Assembly: GCF_001601825.1 (NCBI RefSeq)
Contig: NZ_LUJK01000017.1
Location: 1 to 54,632 of the forward strand
Source: Limnobacter sp. CACIAM 66H1
Lineage (GTDB): Bacteria; Pseudomonadota; Gammaproteobacteria; Burkholderiales; Burkholderiaceae_B
Direction: 5' to 3'
Length of the DNA: 54,632 nucleotides
Below, one piece after another: positions 17,979-27,669 of this stretch. The position numbers and the translations under genes are program-made. Position 1 is the first letter of the stretch. Each line of letters begins with the position of its first letter. Under the pieces are notes generated by a model. That model made no database searches. It had not been told where the DNA came from and saw only the letters and a program-made list of their open reading frames with translations.

Positions 17979-18048
17979 GCGCGGAAAGCCCTGAATCAAT
18001 TGTGATTGATGCGTCAAACGCTGGTCGCCGCAGTGTATCACGGCTGAA

Positions 18049-18858
18049 TCACGGCTTCTTGCGCTCAAATTCATGTGGATAAAGGCGATTGTCGACCACA
18101 CGGAGCACATCAGAAAAAAAGCCTCTAAGCATATCCACCTCTTCTTGCTCCAAAGGTGTCTTGGCCAACATTCTCGCCAAGCGCTGCACCACTTTCTTCG
18201 GTTTGTCGGGATTGATAAAGTCAACCGCTGCCATGGCTTGAAGCCAATGAGCCTGCAAATCCGATACAGCCTTCACCGTCGCCAGTTTACCCCCCTGACG
18301 AATACTGCCAGCCAGGGAGTCTTGAGTAGCCACCGTCCATTCACCAGCCATCCATTCCGTGCGCAGCGCATAGGCCACAATCTGCACGGCTTGTGACAAA
18401 TTCAGGGAACTGTAAAGTGGGTTTGCGGCAATGGTCACCTGCCGATTGCACACCAGCAGTTCCTCGTTGCTTAGACCAGTTCGCTCCGCACCAAACACAA
18501 AAGCTGCACCGATCCCGTTTTCCGTCAGACTCAACGCCTCTCGTGCCGCCTCTTGCGGGCTTTGTAGATGCGGTCCCAAATCACGCAAACGAGCCGACAG
18601 AGCAAACGCAACGCTTCGATCAGCCAAGGCATCGGGCAAGGAGTTGTAAACACGAGCCTGTTCCAGCACATCAGTGGCGCCACTGGCCAAAGAAACCGCC
18701 TCCTCGGCCATGCAAATTTCTTTGGTTTTCGGTTCAACCAAACGCAAATCATTCAAACCCATGGTTTTCATGGCGCGTGCCACCGAACCGACGTTGCCTG
18801 GATGGCTTGTTTTTACTAGAACTATTGAAATGGATTCGAGGGAAATGGCTGCGGTCAT
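18049..18858 (-). CDS. trmJ: tRNA/rRNA 2'-O-methyltransferase, TrmJ type
   Basis: A SPOUT-class enzyme that 2'-O-methylates position 32 in tRNAs. The 269-residue product opens with the SpoU motif 1 ([20 protein letters not shown], catalytic Asn and Arg), then [16 protein letters not shown] (motif 2, about 118-133) and [20 protein letters not shown] (motif 3, knot). The C-terminal 100 residues are the helical extension typical of TrmJ. The ATG is preceded directly by TAA and by no Shine-Dalgarno sequence, and lies two bases from a TATAAT box that faces the other way; translation of a very short-leader mRNA is possible. It is divergent from suhB. Confidence 0.92.
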   Translation of the reverse strand: MTAAISLESISIVLVKTSHPGNVGSVARAMKTMGLNDLRLVEPKTKEICMAEEAVSLASGATDVLEQARVYNSLPDALADRSVAFALSARLRDLGPHLQSPQEAAREALSLTENGIGAAFVFGAERTGLSNEELLVCNRQVTIAANPLYSSLNLSQAVQIVAYALRTEWMAGEWTVATQDSLAGSIRQGGKLATVKAVSDLQAHWLQAMAAVDFINPDKPKKVVQRLARMLAKTPLEQEEVDMLRGFFSDVLRVVDNRLYPHEFERKKP

Positions 18859-18859
18859 T

Positions 18860-18865
18860 TATAAT
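18860..18865 (+). promoter_or_regulatory. Candidate -10 box (TATAAT) for suhB
   Basis: A consensus TATAAT 36 bases before the suhB start, which would give a leader of about 30 bases. No good -35 lies 16-18 bases upstream (TTCGAG is 19 away), so strength is uncertain. The box almost touches the trmJ start codon on the other strand. Confidence 0.4.
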
Positions 18866-18901
18866 GTCGGGTTAAACGTATTCAAATTGAAAGGAAAGGC
18901 C

Positions 18902-19669
18902 ATGCATCCGATGTTGAACGTGGCGGTGAAAGCCGCTCGCGCTGCTGGAAAAATCATCAACCGAGCGGAGCTTGACCTCGATCAGGTAAAAATCGGTGTC
19001 AAAGGGCCCAACGATTTCGTCACCGAGACCGACCAGGCTGCTGAAAGCGCCATTATCGAAGTGCTCAAACAAGCCTTTCCCGATCATGCCATTTTAGCCG
19101 AGGAAAGCGGTGCATCCGGCAAATCCGAGTATGAGTGGGTGATCGATCCCATTGACGGTACAGCAAACTTCATTCACGGCTATCCACATTACGCGATATC
19201 AATCGCGTTGCGAGTGAACGGCAATGTACAACAGGCAGTCGTGTACAACCCAGCCACCAACGATCTTTTCACAGCATCCAAAGGTGAAGGCGCATTTTTG
19301 AACAACCGTCGAATTCGGGTTTCAAAACGCAGCAAGCCGAATGAATTCCTGGTTGGTTTTGCATTCCCCAGCGGTCAGAATGAGGGCTCACTGGGTGTAA
19401 AACGCAAAATGCTGGCACTGACCGAGAGCACCGCCGGCATTCGAAAATCCGGTTCAGCAGTGCTTGATTTGGCTTATGTGGCCTGTGGTCGCCTAGACGG
19501 ATACATGTGTTTCGGTCTTAAACCCTGGGATTTGGCGACAGGCGTTTTGCTGGTTTCCGAAGCTGGCGGATTGATCACTGACCCCCAAGGCAATGACACA
19601 TTCATGACCACGGGCGATGCAGTGGCAGGCAACCCGAAAGCCCTTCAGTACCTCCTGAGCTTCAAATAA
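18902..19669 (+). CDS. suhB: Inositol monophosphatase family protein
   Basis: A Mg-dependent phosphatase fold; in E. coli SuhB also joins the rRNA transcription antitermination complex. From ATG 18902 (AAAGGA upstream) the product has 255 residues. Motifs are EESGASG (metal Glu), [15 protein letters not shown] (metal-binding DPxDGT) and [15 protein letters not shown] near the C-terminus. The divergent partner is trmJ and the next gene is mutS, 16 bases on. The open frame runs back to 18674 but that part is antisense to trmJ. The family is certain; the antitermination role is by homology only. Confidence 0.93.
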   Translation: MHPMLNVAVKAARAAGKIINRAELDLDQVKIGVKGPNDFVTETDQAAESAIIEVLKQAFPDHAILAEESGASGKSEYEWVIDPIDGTANFIHGYPHYAISIALRVNGNVQQAVVYNPATNDLFTASKGEGAFLNNRRIRVSKRSKPNEFLVGFAFPSGQNEGSLGVKRKMLALTESTAGIRKSGSAVLDLAYVACGRLDGYMCFGLKPWDLATGVLLVSEAGGLITDPQGNDTFMTTGDAVAGNPKALQYLLSFK

Positions 19670-19685
19670 ACAAACAGGAACCCAG

Positions 19686-22313
19686 TTGAGCAAACAAGCG
19701 AGTACAAATCACCAGGCCGCATCACAGGCGTTTGAAAGCCACACGCCAATGATGCAGCAGTACCTTACGCTGAAATCCGAATACCCCGATAAACTGCTCT
19801 TTTATCGCATGGGCGATTTTTACGAGCTGTTTTTTGACGATGCACAACTGGCTGCACAGCTTCTCAGGATTACCCTGACCCACCGAGGCCAATCGGCGGG
19901 TCAACCCATTCCGATGGCCGGTGTGCCTTTTCATGCGGCAGATCAATACCTTGCCAAACTTGTGGCGCTAGGTCATTCAGTAGCGATCTGTGAGCAAGTG
20001 GGAACACCTGGTGTTAACAAAGGCCCCATGGAACGCAAGGTTGCCAGAGTAGTCACTCCGGGTACACTCACCGAATCCACCTTATTGCCCGACCAGGAAA
20101 ACAAAACACTGCTTAGCTTGTTTTCTGAGGACGGCAAGTATTGGGGAGTAGCTTGTCTGGCACTGTCTGCGGGTTCAATCCGTTTGCTGGAATGCGACTC
20201 TAGCGCGCTGTCGGCCCATTTAAGTCGTTTTAATGCTGCCGAGGTGCTCGTGAATAACCGCACATGGGCGCAGCAAAGCCAAATTGCGGCCTGTATCGAA
20301 CGTCCCGCCTGGCACTTTGACGCAGGTTTTGCCCAGACGCATCTGCAAACCGTGCTGCAAGCAGCCAACCTGGCAAGCCTCGAATTGCATAACGCCAAAC
20401 TGGCCGTGCCAGCCATGGGCGCAGCTTTGCAATATGCCAAAGAAACGCACCTCAGTATTGAAACCTTCAGACACGTGTCCGATATTCAGGTTGAACACGA
20501 GCAAGACTTTCTGGTGCTGGATGAGGCCGCGCGCCGCAACCTGGAATTGACAGAAACATTGCGAGGCGAGCCTGCACCCACGCTGTTCTCGCGCATTAAC
20601 CGCACTGGTAGCGGCATGGGTGCCAGACGTCTGCGCCAATGGCTGCTGGAACCTCTACGCAACCTTGCCCACATTGAAGCACGACAAAACAAAATACAGC
20701 ACCTGCTCTCCACCCTGGGCCAAGCACCCGAGCCGGCCTGTTTCAGCCTGGTAAAAACATTGCGTGCAATGGCCGATATTGAACGTATCAGCAGCCGCAT
20801 TGCCATGCAAACAGCCAAACCTCGTGATTTGTTGGCACTGCGGGAAAGTCTGCAGGCACTGCCGCAGGTTACCGAGCTCATCGCTGATTTTGGCAACGGC
20901 GAATTCAACGCCGCCTTGGAAGCACTTCAAGCACCACCCGAGCTATTGGCTGAATTGATGCAAGCCTTGGCGGAGAACCCGCCAGTACTGATTCGAGATG
21001 GAGGCGTAATTGCTGACGGTTACCACACCGAACTTGACGAGTTACGAAACATTCAAACCGGCAGCGGGCAGTTTTTAATTGAACTGGAAAAACAGGAACG
21101 CGAGGCCACCGGTATTTCCAACTTGAAAGTTGAGTTCAACCGGGTGCATGGTTTTTACATTGAGGTCAGCAGTTCTCAGGCCGATAAGGTGCCCGCGCAC
21201 TACATTCGCCGGCAGACCATGAAAAATGCCGAACGCTACATTACCGAGGAATTAAAAGCCTTCGAGGAAAAAGCGCTCTCCGCAAAAGACAAAGCACTGA
21301 ACCTAGAAAAAGTGATCTATGAAAACCTGATGGCGTGGCTGGGGCAATTCACACCATTTTTGCAGCGCTGTGCGCGTGAATTGTCTGAACTCGATGCCAT
21401 GGCGGCCCTGGCGATTGTGGCTTTCGAGGCAAATTGGGTGCGTCCGCAAATGGTGCCGCATGCCCTGCTGAACATTCAGCAAGGCCGTCACCCAGTGCTC
21501 GAAGTACAAGTGGAACAATTCACACCGAACGACTGCGCCTTGCACCCCGGCAAACACATGGCGCTGATCACTGGGCCCAACATGGGCGGTAAAAGTACCT
21601 ATATGCGCCAGACAGCGCTCATTGCGCTATTGGCTCACATGGGCAGTTTCGTACCAGCAACCAACGCGCAAATTGGCTTGCTTGATCGTATTTTTACGCG
21701 CATTGGCGCATCGGATGACCTTGCAGGAGGTCGCTCAACCTTTATGGTGGAAATGACCGAGGCCGCAACCATTGTTCGGCAAGCCACACCTCAAAGCCTG
21801 GTCATCATGGACGAAATTGGACGTGGAACCTCAACTTTCGATGGTTTATCTCTGGCTTGGGAAATCGCAAAGCGCTTGGCCAACACCAACAAATGCCTGA
21901 CCTTGTTCGCCACACATTACTTTGAAATTACCGCGTTGGGTCATGAACTTGACAGTGTTTTCAATGTGCATTTGTCAGCCACCGAACATCAAGGCAAGCT
22001 GGTATTTTTGCACCGCATTGAAGCTGGCCCTGCTAGCCAAAGTTACGGCCTGCAAGTGGCCAAGCTTGCGGGCTTGCCCGCCTTGGTGGTGAAAAATGCA
22101 CAAAAACGACTTGACCAGCTCGAGGCTGATAAACGTGCCATGAACGCCCAGGTGGATCTGTTTGATATGCCAACTCAGGAAGCGGCCGAGCAACCAGCCA
22201 GTGCTCAACACGTCAACCTGATTCTTGAAAAACTCAACGAAATTGACCCGGATGAACTTAGCCCGCGTGAAGCATTGCAGTTAATCTTTCAATTGAAAGG
22301 CCTGCAAACATGA
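19686..22313 (+). CDS. mutS: DNA mismatch repair protein MutS
   Basis: Recognises mismatches and small loops and recruits MutL. The 875-residue product shows the mismatch-reading Phe-x-Glu in [13 protein letters not shown] near residue 43, the Walker [10 protein letters not shown] at about 630, the Walker [12 protein letters not shown], and the ATHYFE signature. The C-terminus ([19 protein letters not shown]) matches the tetramer-forming tail of proteobacterial MutS. The start is TTG at 19686, with AGGA seven bases before it. The stop overlaps the start of the next gene as ATGA. Confidence 0.98.
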   Translation: MSKQASTNHQAASQAFESHTPMMQQYLTLKSEYPDKLLFYRMGDFYELFFDDAQLAAQLLRITLTHRGQSAGQPIPMAGVPFHAADQYLAKLVALGHSVAICEQVGTPGVNKGPMERKVARVVTPGTLTESTLLPDQENKTLLSLFSEDGKYWGVACLALSAGSIRLLECDSSALSAHLSRFNAAEVLVNNRTWAQQSQIAACIERPAWHFDAGFAQTHLQTVLQAANLASLELHNAKLAVPAMGAALQYAKETHLSIETFRHVSDIQVEHEQDFLVLDEAARRNLELTETLRGEPAPTLFSRINRTGSGMGARRLRQWLLEPLRNLAHIEARQNKIQHLLSTLGQAPEPACFSLVKTLRAMADIERISSRIAMQTAKPRDLLALRESLQALPQVTELIADFGNGEFNAALEALQAPPELLAELMQALAENPPVLIRDGGVIADGYHTELDELRNIQTGSGQFLIELEKQEREATGISNLKVEFNRVHGFYIEVSSSQADKVPAHYIRRQTMKNAERYITEELKAFEEKALSAKDKALNLEKVIYENLMAWLGQFTPFLQRCARELSELDAMAALAIVAFEANWVRPQMVPHALLNIQQGRHPVLEVQVEQFTPNDCALHPGKHMALITGPNMGGKSTYMRQTALIALLAHMGSFVPATNAQIGLLDRIFTRIGASDDLAGGRSTFMVEMTEAATIVRQATPQSLVIMDEIGRGTSTFDGLSLAWEIAKRLANTNKCLTLFATHYFEITALGHELDSVFNVHLSATEHQGKLVFLHRIEAGPASQSYGLQVAKLAGLPALVVKNAQKRLDQLEADKRAMNAQVDLFDMPTQEAAEQPASAQHVNLILEKLNEIDPDELSPREALQLIFQLKGLQT

Positions 22314-23317
22314 ATCTTCGCCGCGCAGCCATCAGAGCCTGTGCGGCCGCCTTGGTCACTTTCATTGCGGCTGTCCAAGCCAGCCCCCGGCAAATCACCT
22401 TCAGCTTTGCACTGATTGGAGATCAGCCTTACAACAATTTCTTCGAGCCGGCCACTGAAAGCTTGATTCAACACATTGGGAATCAACCCGATATTCACTG
22501 GATTTTGCACCTCGGCGACATCAAGGGTGGCAACGAGCCTTGCACCAACGAATTGATAGAACGTCGCATCGCGCAACTGCAAAGAAGCGAAATACCCTTG
22601 GTGTATGTACCCGGCGACAATGAATGGACCGATTGCCACAGGCCGTCCAACGGAAATTTCGACAGCCAAGAACGCCTGAGCTTTCTTCGACAGCAGGTAT
22701 TTTCTGATCCAAGGTCGCTGGGTAAAACCAACTTTCGGGTTCGACAACAAGCCAGCCATCCCTATCCCGAAAACCTGATGTGGCAACAAGGCAGTACACT
22801 CTTCGTGAGTTTGAATGTGCCAGGCAGTAACAATGACTTGCTCAACCCAGAATCGAGAAAGACCACCACAAGTAAAGCAATGCAACTGCTGCTGGCGCGC
22901 GAACGGGCAATTGACGCATGGTTGAACGAGGCAGAGGCCTTGTTTTTGGATGAAAGAACGCGTCCCACCGAAACTGTCATTGCCATTCAAGGCAATCCAA
23001 TCGACGGCTCAGGTGGCGATGACATCAACCCCAAAAAGAATGGCTATGCACGCTTCATGGAGCGGCTTGTAAAATACATCAACACCACAAATCGACCAGT
23101 GCTGCTGGCCCACGGCGACACCCATCGGTTCAAATGGGACAAACCCGGCCTTCAGAAATTTGGGGGCACCCCCCACACGGATTTTTTATTTTACCGGGTC
23201 GAAGGATGGGGGCATCCCTTCATGAATACTTGGGTAAGGGTTACCGTCAATCAAGGCCAGACAGCGCCATTTGAAGTCAGCAGCCAATCGATGCCATCCC
23301 CTGCTGCGGGCAACTAG
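22310..23317 (+). CDS. Exported calcineurin-like metallophosphoesterase
   Basis: A 335-residue secreted protein with a signal peptide (hydrophobic at about 8-24, likely cut after VQA). Metal-site motifs follow the calcineurin-like order: [10 protein letters not shown] at about 33-42, LHLGDIKGG at about 65-73, [10 protein letters not shown] in place of the usual GNH-E, and LAHGDTHRF near 265-273. A usual catalytic His may be altered, because the third motif reads GDNEW rather than GNHE/D. The start overlaps the mutS stop as ATGA, so translation is coupled, though a DNA repair role for a periplasmic enzyme is unlikely. The substrate is unknown; phosphodiesters or phosphoproteins are possible. 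Confidence 0.75.
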   Translation: MNLRRAAIRACAAALVTFIAAVQASPRQITFSFALIGDQPYNNFFEPATESLIQHIGNQPDIHWILHLGDIKGGNEPCTNELIERRIAQLQRSEIPLVYVPGDNEWTDCHRPSNGNFDSQERLSFLRQQVFSDPRSLGKTNFRVRQQASHPYPENLMWQQGSTLFVSLNVPGSNNDLLNPESRKTTTSKAMQLLLARERAIDAWLNEAEALFLDERTRPTETVIAIQGNPIDGSGGDDINPKKNGYARFMERLVKYINTTNRPVLLAHGDTHRFKWDKPGLQKFGGTPHTDFLFYRVEGWGHPFMNTWVRVTVNQGQTAPFEVSSQSMPSPAAGN

Positions 23318-23337
23318 GATAACGATTGGCTCGAATT

Positions 23338-23886
23338 TCAATTAAGCTTGCGCGCGTCCGGGTTCGGCGCGATGCTGAATAGCGATTGGGCTGCGGCACC
23401 CTGCGCTTTTTCTTCGTCGTTCGCTGCACGAATATCCAGCACTTTCAAATGGTAGCGCAAGGCCATGCCCGCGAACGGGTGGTTGCCATCCAAGACCACC
23501 TTGCCCTCTGCAATGTCAGTCACCGTCCACACGCGACCAAAGCCGGTGTTTTCCTCGTTCGCCTGCTCATCGGGTTCGTTCTCATCATCCACAGGCACCT
23601 CTTCAAGCTGCATACCGATTTCGAGTTCTTCGCCAAACATCTCGATGTCTTCAACACGCATCAGTTCCGGATCGAAGTCACCGAATGCTTCATCTGGCTC
23701 GAGTTGCACAAATACCTCGTCACCCACGGCCTTGCCTTGCACCGCATCCTGAAGTTTGGGAAACACCTCATTTTCACTGCCATGCAGGTAGATAATCGGC
23801 TCGCCACCGTGTTCCTGAATCAGTTCACCCTGCGCATCACGCAGCTCAAAATCAAGGGTTACCACCGTGCCTTGCTCAACAATCAT
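23338..23886 (-). CDS. slyD: FKBP-type peptidyl-prolyl isomerase, SlyD-like
   Basis: A folding helper and chaperone of 182 residues. The FKBP part starts at VVTLDFELRDAQGELI, and the IF chaperone domain is inserted at about 65-125 (DEAFGDFDPELM onward), followed by DGNHPFAGMALRYHLKV, which is the SlyD signature. Two features depart from E. coli SlyD: the C-terminal tail lacks the His/Cys-rich nickel-binding stretch, and the IF domain carries an acidic insertion at 96-114 (VPVDDENEPDEQANEE). It is divergent from roxA with 100 bases between them. No terminator is visible after its stop. Confidence 0.9.
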   Translation of the reverse strand: MIVEQGTVVTLDFELRDAQGELIQEHGGEPIIYLHGSENEVFPKLQDAVQGKAVGDEVFVQLEPDEAFGDFDPELMRVEDIEMFGEELEIGMQLEEVPVDDENEPDEQANEENTGFGRVWTVTDIAEGKVVLDGNHPFAGMALRYHLKVLDIRAANDEEKAQGAAAQSLFSIAPNPDARKLN

Positions 23887-23986
23887 CGTACATAACTCCA
23901 GAAATCAGCGCCCGAATCGCGGGCAGTCTTTTAAGGTGGCCTATGATACCCGTAATCGATAAATCACCCAAATAAAGCCCCTTTAG

Positions 23987-25138
23987 ATGATCAAGCCCCT
24001 CACCCACATCGCCACTCTGTCCGTGGAAAAATTCATGACCGAGTATTGGCACCTCAAGCCATATTTGTTTCGTCAGGCATTTCCTGATTTTGAACCACTG
24101 TGCGATTTCGACACCATCGCCGAGATGGCCTCGGATGAAGACATCGAAAGCCGGCTTATCCAACACACCAAAACCGGTTGGACTCTTGAACATGGTCCCT
24201 TTGATGAACTGCCATCGATGAGGAAAAAGGCATGGACGGTGCTCATTCAGGGCATCGACCACCACCTGCCTGAAGCGTATGACCTGCTGCAACTATTCCG
24301 CTTCATTCCCGACGCACGCCTTGATGACGTCATGTTGAGCCTGGCGAGCGACGGTGGTGGTGTGGGCCCACACTACGATTCCTATGATGTTTTTCTACTG
24401 CAAATGCACGGCAAACGGCGCTGGAAAATTGGTCCTTTGCCGAACAAAGAACTTGAAGAAGGCGTGCCACTGAAAATTTTGAAGAACTTTGAGCCCACCG
24501 AAGAGTTTGTACTCGAGCCGGGAGACATGCTTTATCTTCCCCCGAACTATGGGCACGATGGCATTGCCGAAGGTACCTGCTCAACCCTGAGCATTGGTTT
24601 CAGAGCTCCCACGCAAGCAGAGGTTCTCAGCGGCATATTGCGAGACATGGCTGATCAAATTGATCAAGACCCCACCATGACTCAAACGCTGTTTTCTGAC
24701 CCGGCCCGTGGGCTACAGAAAAACCCGGCAGAGATTCCTGACGATTTGCTGAATTTTGGATTTAATTTGATTCAACAATTTTCAGCGAAATCGCCCCAAA
24801 TCCAGCGCAGCATTGGGATTTTGCTCACAGAACCCAAGCCACATGTGTATTTTGTAAACAACACCGAAGATCAAGAAATACACGAAATTATTAGTGTTCT
24901 CGGTGAGCGTGGCATCGCATTAAGCATGAAAACTAAAATGTTGTTCAAAGATGCTGTTTTCTACATCAACGGCGAAGCTGTCAACCCGGTCAGTGCCCTT
25001 ACCGTTAAACAGCTGCAAATGCTCGCAAACCAGCGCGAAATGGAGCCAATCGACGCTGCAGAGGCTTTAAAAAATCCTGAATTCCAGTATTTTTTAATTG
25101 GTTTTGCAAAAGCCGGTTGGGTAGAAACCCTAATGTGA
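23987..25138 (+). CDS. roxA: Ribosomal oxygenase, JmjC/cupin type (50S L16 arginine hydroxylase)
   Basis: An Fe(II)/2-oxoglutarate oxygenase related to E. coli YcfD/RoxA, which hydroxylates Arg81 of ribosomal protein L16. The 383-residue product has the iron triad His129 and Asp131 in VGPHYDSYDVF and His190 in PPNYGHDG. The region LQMHGKRRWKIGPLP follows the first motif as in YcfD. About 180 C-terminal residues form the winged-helix-like part of the family. It starts at ATG 23987, divergent from slyD; the L16 substrate is by homology. Confidence 0.93.
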   Translation: MIKPLTHIATLSVEKFMTEYWHLKPYLFRQAFPDFEPLCDFDTIAEMASDEDIESRLIQHTKTGWTLEHGPFDELPSMRKKAWTVLIQGIDHHLPEAYDLLQLFRFIPDARLDDVMLSLASDGGGVGPHYDSYDVFLLQMHGKRRWKIGPLPNKELEEGVPLKILKNFEPTEEFVLEPGDMLYLPPNYGHDGIAEGTCSTLSIGFRAPTQAEVLSGILRDMADQIDQDPTMTQTLFSDPARGLQKNPAEIPDDLLNFGFNLIQQFSAKSPQIQRSIGILLTEPKPHVYFVNNTEDQEIHEIISVLGERGIALSMKTKMLFKDAVFYINGEAVNPVSALTVKQLQMLANQREMEPIDAAEALKNPEFQYFLIGFAKAGWVETLM

Positions 25139-25215
25139 TTAATTTCATTTAGAATTTGAAACGACTCGGCAAAGTCAATAGAATTTTGCTTCGAAAATAA
25201 GGTCGAAACAATGAC

Positions 25216-25243
25216 TTGAATTTGACAGGCTATTCGATAGAAT
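25216..25243 (+). promoter_or_regulatory. Candidate promoter of the mini-lipoprotein gene
   Basis: TTGAAT at 25216-25221 and TAGAAT at 25238-25243, 16 bases apart, give a sigma70-type promoter. The transcript would have a leader of about 125 bases with two small stem-loops: CACCCA/TGGGTG at 25273-25293 and AGACGC/GCGTCT at 25331-25350. I see nothing else in the 238 bases between roxA and the lipoprotein start. Confidence 0.5.
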
Positions 25244-25376
25244 TTGCAGAGTTTTCCGCTTGAGTGCTTGAACACCCAGCAGGAAAATGGGTGATTCTGG
25301 GTTCTCTTGTGAGCCTATTTGCTCTAAAAAAGACGCTTGAATCGGCGTCTAGTTCGTGACCCCAAAAGGAATAAAC

Positions 25377-25601
25377 ATGAAAAACTCAATTTTGATCGCA
25401 TCTTTGTTTGCAGTTGCTTTGGCCGCTTGTGGCAAGAAAGAAGAAGCAGCTCCTGTTGAACCAGCAGCACCAGCTGTAACTGAGCAAGCTCCTGCAGCAA
25501 CTGAGCCAGCCGCTACAGAACCAGCAGCAACTGAGCCAGCCGCTACTGAGCCAGCCGCTACTGAGCCAGCAGCAGCCCCAGCTGAAGAAGAAAAGAAGTA
25601 A
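25377..25601 (+). CDS. Mini-lipoprotein with tandem TEPAA repeats
   Basis: A 74-residue lipoprotein. ATG 25377 has AAAAGGA seven bases upstream, and the signal sequence MKNSILIASLFAVALAAC ends in the lipobox LAAC, so Cys18 should be lipidated. The mature part starts GKKEEAAP and is made only of Glu, Ala, Pro, Thr, Lys and a few other residues, with five TEPAA repeats and a charged EEEKK end. It is likely a disordered tether in the periplasm; no function is known to me. A strong terminator follows, so with the promoter above it is a single-gene unit. A longer frame from GTG 25356 would put the ribosome-binding site inside the gene. Confidence 0.85.
   Translation: MKNSILIASLFAVALAACGKKEEAAPVEPAAPAVTEQAPAATEPAATEPAATEPAATEPAATEPAAAPAEEEKK
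25500..25574 (+). repeat. Five 15-base tandem repeats coding for TEPAA
   Basis: Five in-frame copies of a 15-base unit close to ACTGAGCCAGCCGCT, differing at a few third positions. A unit gain or loss would keep the reading frame, so the length may vary between strains. Confidence 0.9.
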
Positions 25602-25632
25602 ATTCTTTTCGCTTGTCAAAGCGATTTGAATG

Positions 25633-25665
25633 AAAAAACCCCGGATGAAAATCCGGGGTTTTTTT
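25633..25665. terminator. Bidirectional intrinsic terminator
   Basis: Stem AACCCCGGAT / ATCCGGGGTT with loop GAAA, A-run before and T-run after. It serves the mini-lipoprotein gene on the plus strand and the nine-gene minus-strand run whose last stop codon (25664-25666) overlaps its edge. Confidence 0.95.
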
Positions 25666-26482
25666 ATGCCGCTATTTGCCGCATATCAAGGGTAGTCCAG
25701 CCAAAACCTTCAGTTTGGCAAGCAATGTCAAACCCGATTCCACGTGGGGTTAGCACCTCAGCCCACAGTTTTTGAACCAACTCGGGGCAATTTGTGGTTT
25801 GGCTCAAATGGGCCGCCACGACAAACTGTAAATTTCCCGAATCAAGCTGTCGAAGAATGTCACAGGCCACCTGATTGCTGAGGTGACCGTAATCACCACC
25901 TACCCTTTTTTTCAGACTAGGTGGATAAGGCGAATTGGACAGCATATCCGGGCAATGGTTGGATTCCAGTATCAAGGCATGTGCACGGTTCAACATACTG
26001 ACCAGATGCGGCGTGGAGCTTCCACAATCAGTCAGAATACCGGTCACAAAGCCTGACGTTGATTCGATCAACATCTGGATGGGTTCGGCCGCATCGTGGG
26101 GAACCGGAAATGGATGCAATGTCAGATTTTTCACGCGAAACGGAGAGTGGCTGTCGATTAACATCACCCGTCCCGATTGCAGGTAATCTTCGTCGGTTAA
26201 TCCAGACCGCAATGCAGCTCGCCAGGTACCGTGGGTCAAATACACCGGCGTTCCAAACTTTCTGCTGAATTTGAACACCCCCCCGATGTGATCGCCATGT
26301 TCATGTGTCACAACGATCGCATCGACATCCTCGGGAGCAAGGCCCACGCGATTCAGGCGACCCACAGTTTCCTTGACGGCGAAACCGCAATCCACCATCA
26401 GGCGCGCAGGCGTCTCAGTCAGCCTGCATTCAAACAGCCAACTGTTCCCTTCACTGCCACTGCCCAAACTCGCAAAACGCAC
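25664..26482 (-). CDS. MBL-fold metallo-hydrolase, YycJ/WalJ-like
   Basis: A metallo-beta-lactamase-fold hydrolase of 272 residues. It opens with MRFASLGSGSEGNSWLFE, then VTHEHGDHIGG (zinc ligands, about 59-69), LTDCGSSTPHL and NHCPDMLSNSPYPPSLKKRV, which resembles YycJ/WalJ proteins, thought to be exonuclease- or phosphodiesterase-like. It is cytoplasmic, with no signal peptide. The start is GTG at 26482, with AGGTAA inside the end of bamC. It is the last gene of the run. The substrate is not known. Confidence 0.87.
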   Translation of the reverse strand: MRFASLGSGSEGNSWLFECRLTETPARLMVDCGFAVKETVGRLNRVGLAPEDVDAIVVTHEHGDHIGGVFKFSRKFGTPVYLTHGTWRAALRSGLTDEDYLQSGRVMLIDSHSPFRVKNLTLHPFPVPHDAAEPIQMLIESTSGFVTGILTDCGSSTPHLVSMLNRAHALILESNHCPDMLSNSPYPPSLKKRVGGDYGHLSNQVACDILRQLDSGNLQFVVAAHLSQTTNCPELVQKLWAEVLTPRGIGFDIACQTEGFGWTTLDMRQIAA

Positions 26483-26487
26483 ACCAA

Positions 26488-27645
26488 TTACCTGAGCTTT
26501 TCGGCCAGCTTGGTCGCAGCTTCCTCAGAGATTGCAGCGTCCACCGCCGCCCCCCGTTCAGACGTAAACTTTACAGATGTGGATTTGTTGCCCTCGGGCG
26601 CGACAACCACCTGGAATCGTTGATCCGCTTTCAAGGATTTGTCATCCGCGGCACCTCCGAAAATTTTTCCAAAGAAACCCGTTTTCTTTCCCTCAGCCGA
26701 GGCTGAATCAGGAATGTACTTCACGTAGTACACACCGTTGGAACGATCACGATCTTCGACGATAAATCCGGCGCGATCCAGGCCAAACCCTACTCGACGC
26801 CACGCCAAAGGAAAGTCCTCCGCCAGAATAATCGAAGTGCCTTCTGGCTTTTTCTGAACCGATATAAGCTCTTGACCCACGGGGCGTCCAGCCGCTTCAG
26901 CAGCCTTTTCATCTCCAGTCAGCTTCGCCATCAAACGGTTCAGCATCTCCGCCTCCAACTCTGGATCAGAGGGACGATTCATCCACACCAAATTGGATTG
27001 CGACTGATCCGTGTAGTTTTCTTCCATGCCACGGTGAGTAACGAAAATTTCAACGCCGCCCTCAATAGGCTCTACACGGGTGCGGTAACGATCTCGGGTA
27101 TTGCTGGAGTAAATGCCGTCAAATACAGTACCAATTACCTTACGCAAACCGTCCAGTGGAATATTTGCACGGTTTTCCGCCCAATTGGTTTCCATCAAAC
27201 CAATTTTCGGATCATCCACAGCCAGCTCAAACCCAGTGTCCTTCCAGAATTCGCGTAATTTGGGCCACAGCTGCTCAGGGGGCATTTTCACTTCCAGAGA
27301 ACGCAAATTGCCCACCCGTTTGATTTTTACATCATCGGAGGAGACCAATACCGGCTCGGCCTGTGCCTGTGGACGTGCACCCGCTGGACGGGCGCCGCCA
27401 CCGCTGTAAAAGGACGAGGCGGAGACCGAACCGGAACCAGACTCTCCCGGAATCAGGAATTGCTCATCGGCAGACTGTGCTGTCAGATCGGGCGGCACCT
27501 CAAGGCCCTGCTCACGCTTTTCAGCAGTGCGGTAAGCCGTCTTCTGTCCTTCCACAGCCTCTTTGTAAGAGGCGCAGCCAGCGGCAGTGGATACGGCCGC
27601 TGCGATCAGCAACAGCTTGAAAGGGGTCATCTTGTTCAATTCCAT
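26488..27645 (-). CDS. bamC: Outer membrane assembly lipoprotein BamC
   Basis: A lipoprotein of the BAM complex that folds beta-barrel proteins into the outer membrane. The signal sequence ends STAAGC, with the lipidated Cys near residue 23. An unstructured start follows (EGQKTAYRTAEKREQGLEVPP, the part that binds BamD in E. coli), then two helix-grip domains (from about 95 and 250). I start at ATG 27645 (385 residues); GTG 27654 is too close to its ribosome-binding site, and ATG 27630 is also possible. The dapA-bamC order matches E. coli and many relatives. Confidence 0.92.
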   Translation of the reverse strand: MELNKMTPFKLLLIAAAVSTAAGCASYKEAVEGQKTAYRTAEKREQGLEVPPDLTAQSADEQFLIPGESGSGSVSASSFYSGGGARPAGARPQAQAEPVLVSSDDVKIKRVGNLRSLEVKMPPEQLWPKLREFWKDTGFELAVDDPKIGLMETNWAENRANIPLDGLRKVIGTVFDGIYSSNTRDRYRTRVEPIEGGVEIFVTHRGMEENYTDQSQSNLVWMNRPSDPELEAEMLNRLMAKLTGDEKAAEAAGRPVGQELISVQKKPEGTSIILAEDFPLAWRRVGFGLDRAGFIVEDRDRSNGVYYVKYIPDSASAEGKKTGFFGKIFGGAADDKSLKADQRFQVVVAPEGNKSTSVKFTSERGAAVDAAISEEAATKLAEKLR

Positions 27646-27669
27646 GTGTTTCACAGCCTTAAGTCGTCT

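Noticed and set aside
17979-18224. Upstream extension of cysE
   Set aside because: The extra 82 codons overlap trmJ and do not match the CysE N-terminus, which fits ATG 17978.
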